This document shows positions 39,053 through 43,451 of a stretch of DNA of 43,451 nucleotides, one piece after another. The first letter of the stretch is position 1. Every line of letters starts with the position of its first letter. The stretch comes from Candidatus Vecturithrix granuli (GTDB lineage: Bacteria > Moduliflexota > Moduliflexia > Moduliflexales > Moduliflexaceae), in NCBI GenBank assembly GCA_000739535.1, contig DF820465.1, forward strand, positions 620,035 to 663,485, written 5' to 3'. The position numbers were made by a program, and so were the translations under genes. The notes under the pieces were generated by a model, which had not been told where the DNA came from, did no database searches, and saw only the letters and a list, made by a program, of their open reading frames with translations.

Positions 39053-39346
39053 TCAGGTTGATTGCCGGGTTTGGCGCTGAGCTTCCATGTAGGCTCTGAG
39101 CAGCGTGTTAATGAGAGCTTGATAATGCTGGCCTTGCGCCTGAAACCAGTCCAGGACATCCTGATCAATCTGTAAGGTCACTCGCGAAGTTGGCCGAATA
39201 GTTCGCAGACCGCGCCGTACCACCGCCCGTTCAAACATTTCCGGAGTAATTTCAGGACAATCTGAAAAATCAATGTCATGATCTTCCATTGCATCCACCC
39301 GCGCCCAATCAGTAAGCGATGTTTTCGAAATAGGTTCGTTCTTCAT
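39053..39346 (-). CDS. BrnA-type antitoxin, apparently without its toxin
   Basis: 97 residues. C-terminal ribbon-helix-helix-like end VTLQIDQDVLDWFQAQGQHYQALINTLLRAYM is typical of BrnA antitoxins; the acidic N-terminal part carries SDCPEITPEMFERA. BrnT toxin genes normally lie just upstream of brnA; here the upstream 280 bases hold no frame on this strand. So it is orphan or the toxin has been lost. It could still act as an autorepressor. Confidence 0.8.
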   Translation of the reverse strand: MKNEPISKTSLTDWARVDAMEDHDIDFSDCPEITPEMFERAVVRRGLRTIRPTSRVTLQIDQDVLDWFQAQGQHYQALINTLLRAYMEAQRQTRQST

Positions 39347-39627
39347 AACCTGAGAACAATGTATTTGGCATGGATCTATTCATAGTCTGTTCTAAAAACA
39401 TGATACGACTTCAAACAAAATCTGTCAAATACTTCTTCACATAAAAACAGCACCGCCCGTACATATCATATTTGTCGTTTTTCACAAACGATCCGCAAGA
39501 ACCAAAATTTTCATTGCCGTTGCAGAAGTACTTGACTTTTCTGAAACCGCCAGAATACACGTCCTGATTAGAAGGTAAGGCGAACTATCATCAAATAACC
39601 TGTTGTGGGAAGAAGAGGAGTGAAACT
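39347..39627. other. Intergenic region before the restriction-modification locus
   Basis: No gene. TTGACT at 39532-39537 is a possible -35 box for the methylase gene, with AATACA about 16 bases downstream, weak. An AGAAGAGGAG ribosome site lies just before the GTG at 39628. Confidence 0.4.
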
Positions 39628-41703
39628 GTGGATGTATTAACAGAGGTTCTCAAGGATTCCGATTATGCACTGAGTGTGTTTGATCAGGCGGAGATTGAGG
39701 AGTTGAAAGCGCGGGTGATGCTGCGCGACGTGCGGGGTGTGCAGAAGCCGTATGTTTCTTGCTTGATTCGAGAAAAGGAGATTCTGCTGAAACCCGAGGA
39801 AATCGTGCGCCAATTGTATCTTGCCAAATTGCTGCGGCAGTACAAGTACCCCAAAGACCGGATTACCGTGGAACATCCGGTCAGCTTCGGACGTGAGAAA
39901 AAGTCGGCCGATATTGTGATCTTTGATAAGGATCGTCCGACCGTTGAATATATCATCGTCGAACTTAAAAAACCGAAACTCCAGGAGGGCAAAAATCAAC
40001 TGCGCTCCTACTGCAACGCCACCGGCGCGCCGATCGGCGTCTGGACCAACGGCAGCCAGATTTCCCATTATCACCGCAAAGACCCGAATTACTTTGAAGA
40101 TATTACGGACATTCCCAACGCGACCCAGACCCTGGCGGATATTCTGCAAGAACGCTTTACCCTGAAAGACCTGATTATGCGGGATAAAATTCCTAATGAA
40201 GGCAAAACCCTCAAGGCGATCATCACGGAGATGGAGGATGAAGTCTTAGCCAATGCCGGTGTGGATGTGTTCGAGGAGGTCTTTAAGCTGATTTTCACGA
40301 AACTCTACGATGAATTGAAAAGCCAGAAGGATAAAACCATCATCAATTACTTTCTCGAAGGTCAGCACTTCCCGCGGGTGGAAGAAACTCCTGAGAGCTA
40401 TATCGCGCTCAAAGGGAGCGATTTCGAAGCGATCAAACAGGCGGTGGCGCGCATTGACGACAGCCGCTTCCGCGTGCTGGAATTCAGAAACACGGGACAA
40501 TCGGAAAGCGAATTGGCACACAAAATCCAGAAACTTTTTGACGAAGCGAAAACCAAATGGGGTGGGGTGTTTCCGAAGGACAGCACCATCCAACTCAGCC
40601 CCTCGCACCTCTCCATTTGCGTATCCAGTTTGCAGGACATCAAGCTCTTCAATTCCAATTTGCAGATCATTGATGAAGCCTTCGAATATCTGGTCAATAA
40701 ATCGGCCAAAGGGGAAAAAGGACAGTATTTCACCCCGCGCCATGTGATTGATATGTGCGTGAAAATGCTGAATCCACACAAAGGAGAATACATGATCGAC
40801 ACGGCCGCCGGGTCTTGCGGGTTTCCGGTGCATACGATTTTTTACATGACCGGCCATCTGTTCTCCAATGACGAAATCCCGGAAGAGGAAAAAGAGGATG
40901 TGCTCAAGGTGTTTGGGATCGATTTCGATGAAAAAGTCGTGCGTGTGGCGCGAACCCTGAACTTGATCGCCGGAGACGGAGAAACCAATGTGCTTTATCT
41001 GAACACCCTGGATTATGAACGCTGGAACGAGCGCACTCAGGATCGTTCCTGGCTCAACACCTACGGCAAAGGCTTGAACCGTTTGGAAGGTCTGAAAAAA
41101 GAGCCGAACTCCAACAAGGAATTTCTGTTTGACATTCTGATGGCCAATCCCCCGTTTGCCGGCGATATCAAGGAATCGCGCATTATCCACAAGTATGAAT
41201 TAGGGTACAACCAGCAGAACAAGCCGCAGTCCAAAGTCGGGCGCGACATTTTGTTTATCGAGCGCAATCTGGATTTTCTGAAACCTGGCGGCCGCATGGC
41301 AATCGTGCTGCCCCAGGGACGTTTTAACAACACCTCCGACAAACAGATCCGTGAATTTATCGCGGAACGGGCGCGGATTTTAGCGGTAGTGGGTTTGCAT
41401 GTCAATACCTTTAAACCGCATACCGGCACGAAAACCAGCGTGCTGTTTCTGCAAAAGTGGGATGACAAGAAGTGTCCGAAGGTCGAGGATTACCCGATCT
41501 TCTTTGCGGTCTCCGACAAACCGGGCAAGGATAATTCCGGCGAGTACATCTTTGTCAAAAACGGCGATGGCAAGCCCAAATTAGATCGCAACGGCCATTT
41601 TATTGTGGATCACGACCTGCACAATCACGGCGGCGAATTGCCGGACGGCATTGCCGAGGCGTTTCAGGAATTCGCCAAAAAGGAACAGTTCTCTTTTTTC
41701 TGA
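39628..41703 (+). CDS. hsdM: Type I restriction-modification methylase with N-terminal nuclease-like domain
   Basis: 691 residues. Residues 50-160 form an HSDR_N-like PD-(D/E)XK domain with Asp95 (SADIVIFD) and Glu112-x-Lys114 (VELKKPK) in place. From about 300 on there is an N6-adenine methylase of the HsdM type: motif I DTAAGSCGFPVH at about 391 and motif IV ANPPFAGD at about 507, then GGRMAIVLPQGRFNN. Normal HsdM lacks the nuclease part, which is usually on HsdR; the fusion is a known variant. No separate hsdR is in the window. Start is GTG at 39628 with GAAGAGGAG upstream. Confidence 0.9.
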   Translation: MDVLTEVLKDSDYALSVFDQAEIEELKARVMLRDVRGVQKPYVSCLIREKEILLKPEEIVRQLYLAKLLRQYKYPKDRITVEHPVSFGREKKSADIVIFDKDRPTVEYIIVELKKPKLQEGKNQLRSYCNATGAPIGVWTNGSQISHYHRKDPNYFEDITDIPNATQTLADILQERFTLKDLIMRDKIPNEGKTLKAIITEMEDEVLANAGVDVFEEVFKLIFTKLYDELKSQKDKTIINYFLEGQHFPRVEETPESYIALKGSDFEAIKQAVARIDDSRFRVLEFRNTGQSESELAHKIQKLFDEAKTKWGGVFPKDSTIQLSPSHLSICVSSLQDIKLFNSNLQIIDEAFEYLVNKSAKGEKGQYFTPRHVIDMCVKMLNPHKGEYMIDTAAGSCGFPVHTIFYMTGHLFSNDEIPEEEKEDVLKVFGIDFDEKVVRVARTLNLIAGDGETNVLYLNTLDYERWNERTQDRSWLNTYGKGLNRLEGLKKEPNSNKEFLFDILMANPPFAGDIKESRIIHKYELGYNQQNKPQSKVGRDILFIERNLDFLKPGGRMAIVLPQGRFNNTSDKQIREFIAERARILAVVGLHVNTFKPHTGTKTSVLFLQKWDDKKCPKVEDYPIFFAVSDKPGKDNSGEYIFVKNGDGKPKLDRNGHFIVDHDLHNHGGELPDGIAEAFQEFAKKEQFSFF

Positions 41704-41735
41704 AGCGCCCGTTCGATGAAGCCAGATATCAGGCT

Positions 41736-43273
41736 TTGTTGAGCGGGCTGACAATCTCAATAGTTCATTATAACAACTTAGAAAAATATAAGGATTTCAG
41801 ATTCGATGCTGAATTCTTCAAGCCTGAATATTTAGCCCTTGAAACTATCCTCCAGCGCAGCAATTATACGTTGTTTGGCGATGTAGTGAAAGAGATCCGG
41901 TGTGGACCTTTCGGTTCTACTTTATTAGCGGATACTTATTTAAAAGATGGCGTCATCGTTGCAAGACCATTCAATATTAAACAATTTACATTAGAGCGTG
42001 ACAATCGGTTTATATCAACCAAAGGGATTGTATCGACAAGAATCTTAGATTCTATGTGTATTGACACGTCAGATTATGGTCAAATTTTCAAGAACCATTT
42101 TGTGCAAAATCAGACGAATTGACCATGAGAATCTGACCATAACCTTGCTGGTCAATACATCTATGAAGAAGGCGATATATTTTTCTCTCGCGTTGGTGAT
42201 ATTCGCTGTGGAATAGTTCCACAGATAGCTTCTAAATTAACGATTAGCCCCAATATTATAGCCGTAAAGCCTGACAAAAAACATTGAACCCTTATTATGC
42301 GACCATCTTTTTCAACTCAAGATTTGGTCTTCCGCAGATCGAAAGAGGTTTGAAGGTTGTTGCTCAGCCTACTATTCAGACCGATTTAGTCGCTGAGCTA
42401 AAAATCGTGTTATTAAGTGCTTCTTTTCAACGATTGATAGAGCATCTTTTTTCTATGTTTCTCGAATTAGATGAAAAAGCAAAGATATTGTATACTAATG
42501 CTGAGCAATTTCTCCTCTCCAAACTTGGACTTGCCGACTGGCAGCCGACGCAGCAGACCACCTTTGTCAGGAACTTCTCAGAGTTCCTACATGCCGACCG
42601 CCTTGACGCCGAATATTTTCAGCCGAAGTATGAACATATCATCAACACGATTAAAAACAAAACCCACTGTGTGATCAAGGATATTCAGGAATCTAACCGG
42701 CGAGGAGTTCAACCTACATACATTGAAGATGAACCGATAAAAGTTGTCACAAGCAAACATATAGGCTCTGAAGCCATAGAGTATGATCAACTTGACCATG
42801 CGACAGAGGAAGAATGGCGCAAAAACCCTCTTGCTCACATTAAACTGATGGATATTTTGATTTATACGACAGGGGCCAATATTGGTAGAACCCAGTGTTT
42901 TTTAGAACATGAGCGCGCTATCGCAAGTAATCATGTCAATATCTTGCGCGTGAGAGAACTCAACCCAGTTTATACGGCGCTGTTTCTCAATTCCTTGGTC
43001 GGCCAGATGCAGGTACAGAGAATGGTGAGTGGTTCTGCCCAGGTTGAACTCTACCCTTCTAATATCGCTCAGTTTGTCATCTGGAATGCGCCCCGGGAAA
43101 TCCAGGCAGAAATTGCCCGCCTGGTTCATACCTCACACACAGCCCGGAAGCACTCAAAACTCCTGCTCGACATCGCCAAACGCGGCGTGGAACTGGCGAT
43201 TGAGCAGGATGAACAGCGCGCTGAAGCCTGGATACAGAGCCAGATCCGGACACTTGACATTGAGATAGACTAG
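41736..43273 (+). pseudogene. hsdS: HsdS specificity subunit, disrupted (two in-frame stops and a frameshift)
   Basis: The reading frame begins (TTG 41736, or earlier, since DEARYQALLSGL continues upstream in frame) with FRFDAEFFKPEYLALE. It meets TGA at 42120 and 42126, then continues in the same frame as EEGDIFFSRVGDIRCGIVP before ending at TGA 42267-42290 region after KPDKKH. Continuing coding sequence, from about 42284, is in another frame (LNPYYATIFFNSRFGL and onward): one A missing in the A6 tract at 42276-42281 restores it. The second target-recognition half (AEYFQPKYEHI to IQSQI) is intact to 43273. The stops lie in a small palindromic insert (42072-42144). Truly broken or assembly error cannot be told; see findings. 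Confidence 0.85.
42072..42144. repeat. 73 bp palindromic insert in hsdS
   Basis: Terminal arms GATTATGGTCAAATT (42072-42086) and AATCTGACCATAACC (42130-42144) are inverted repeats with two mismatches; TTATGGTCA/TGACCATAA is perfect. It carries both premature TGA codons and breaks the expected run from ...TKGIVSTRILDS to AGQYIYEEGDIFF. No other copy seen in the window. Confidence 0.55.
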
Positions 43274-43384
43274 CAAGGCTGAATTTCGCGGCGTTTCAGG
43301 GATGTGGTCTGCCGGGCTTGTTTGTCTGCCGTTCAGTTTTTTTTCTTGACACTCATCTCCATGTTGATCATATATTGAATATGG
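43274..43384. other. Short gene-free end region
   Basis: After the hsdS stop only AT-rich sequence with no hairpin terminator and no frame of interest, leading into the terminal repeat. Confidence 0.4.
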
Positions 43385-43451
43385 ATAACTCACATTACGC
43401 ACTCATATAAAAAAGTCAGATATTATACATTGTTTTTAACTGTGTTAGCTC
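43385..43451. repeat. Right copy of 67 bp inverted terminal repeat
   Basis: Exact reverse complement of bases 1-67. The preceding sequence differs from that inside the left copy. Confidence 0.9.

Noticed and set aside
40246-41190. 314-codon minus-strand frame opposite hsdM
   Set aside because: Antisense shadow of a clearly conserved methylase; composition typical of a complement frame.
1-43451. Linear replicon or complete mobile element with terminal repeats
   Set aside because: The content is ordinary chromosomal housekeeping (mutS, rpoN, nadK, tRNA), without replication or transposition genes.

Overview
The window looks like a 43 kb chromosomal contig from a diderm (Gram-negative, LPS-making) bacterium of moderate GC. 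Evidence is an LptC/LptA/LptB set, a sigma-54 gene, lipobox-type lipoproteins and a regulatory PTS. The gene order around rpoN, the long-form hibernation factor and the many CCGGGTTT/CCGAGTTT stem-loops would fit an uncultured lineage such as KSB3/Modulibacteria or a deltaproteobacterium-like group. That placement is an impression from memory, not a measured result. Both ends of the window carry the same 67 bp sequence in opposite orientation, so the contig probably stops in a repeat.

Region 1 (about 0.8-11.1 kb, minus strand) is a peptide/hydroxyproline-use cluster. It holds two paralogous family-5 peptide-binding lipo/periplasmic proteins flanking a beta-lactamase-fold serine hydrolase, an M24 (prolidase-like) peptidase, an ornithine-cyclodeaminase-fold reductase, a proline-racemase-fold enzyme whose second catalytic Cys is Thr (the signature of trans-3-hydroxy-L-proline dehydratase), and a GntR/FCD regulator with a palindromic operator candidate. 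Almost every gap holds a different palindromic repeat.

Region 2 (11.2-18.9 kb) is housekeeping: a COG2509-type FAD protein, an HD phosphohydrolase, a tRNA-dihydrouridine synthase, MutS, an ExbB/TolQ/MotA-type channel protein without its partner, and a stand-alone CheW-like protein.

Region 3 (18.9-23.4 kb) is AT-rich and is the most unusual part. An XRE-family regulator is surrounded by three perfect TTAAC-N4-GTTAA sites, two extremely small lipoprotein ORFs (28 and 23 codons, ending CTPLY and CTPY), a small four-TM protein, further micro-ORFs and a membrane-anchored STAND-like ATPase. It may be one co-regulated, undescribed envelope or conflict system.

Region 4 (23.4-35.2 kb) contains a UPF0178 protein and a PlsC-type acyltransferase, then a long operon HIT-lptC-lptA-lptB-rpoN-hpf-ptsN-EIIA(Man)-HPr-EI, with NAD kinase convergent to it. 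RpoN carries an extra block of about 260 residues inside its core-binding region. The PTS proteins have no permease nearby and are probably regulatory.

Region 5 (35.3-43.4 kb) holds tRNA-Pro(CGG), a YqaA/DedA-type membrane protein with Pcm, a diiron ferritin-like protein, a half-length AbrB-family membrane protein, an orphan BrnA-type antitoxin next to gene debris, and a type I restriction-modification locus in which HsdM has an N-terminal nuclease-like domain and hsdS is broken by in-frame stops (inside a small palindromic insert) and by a one-base frameshift.
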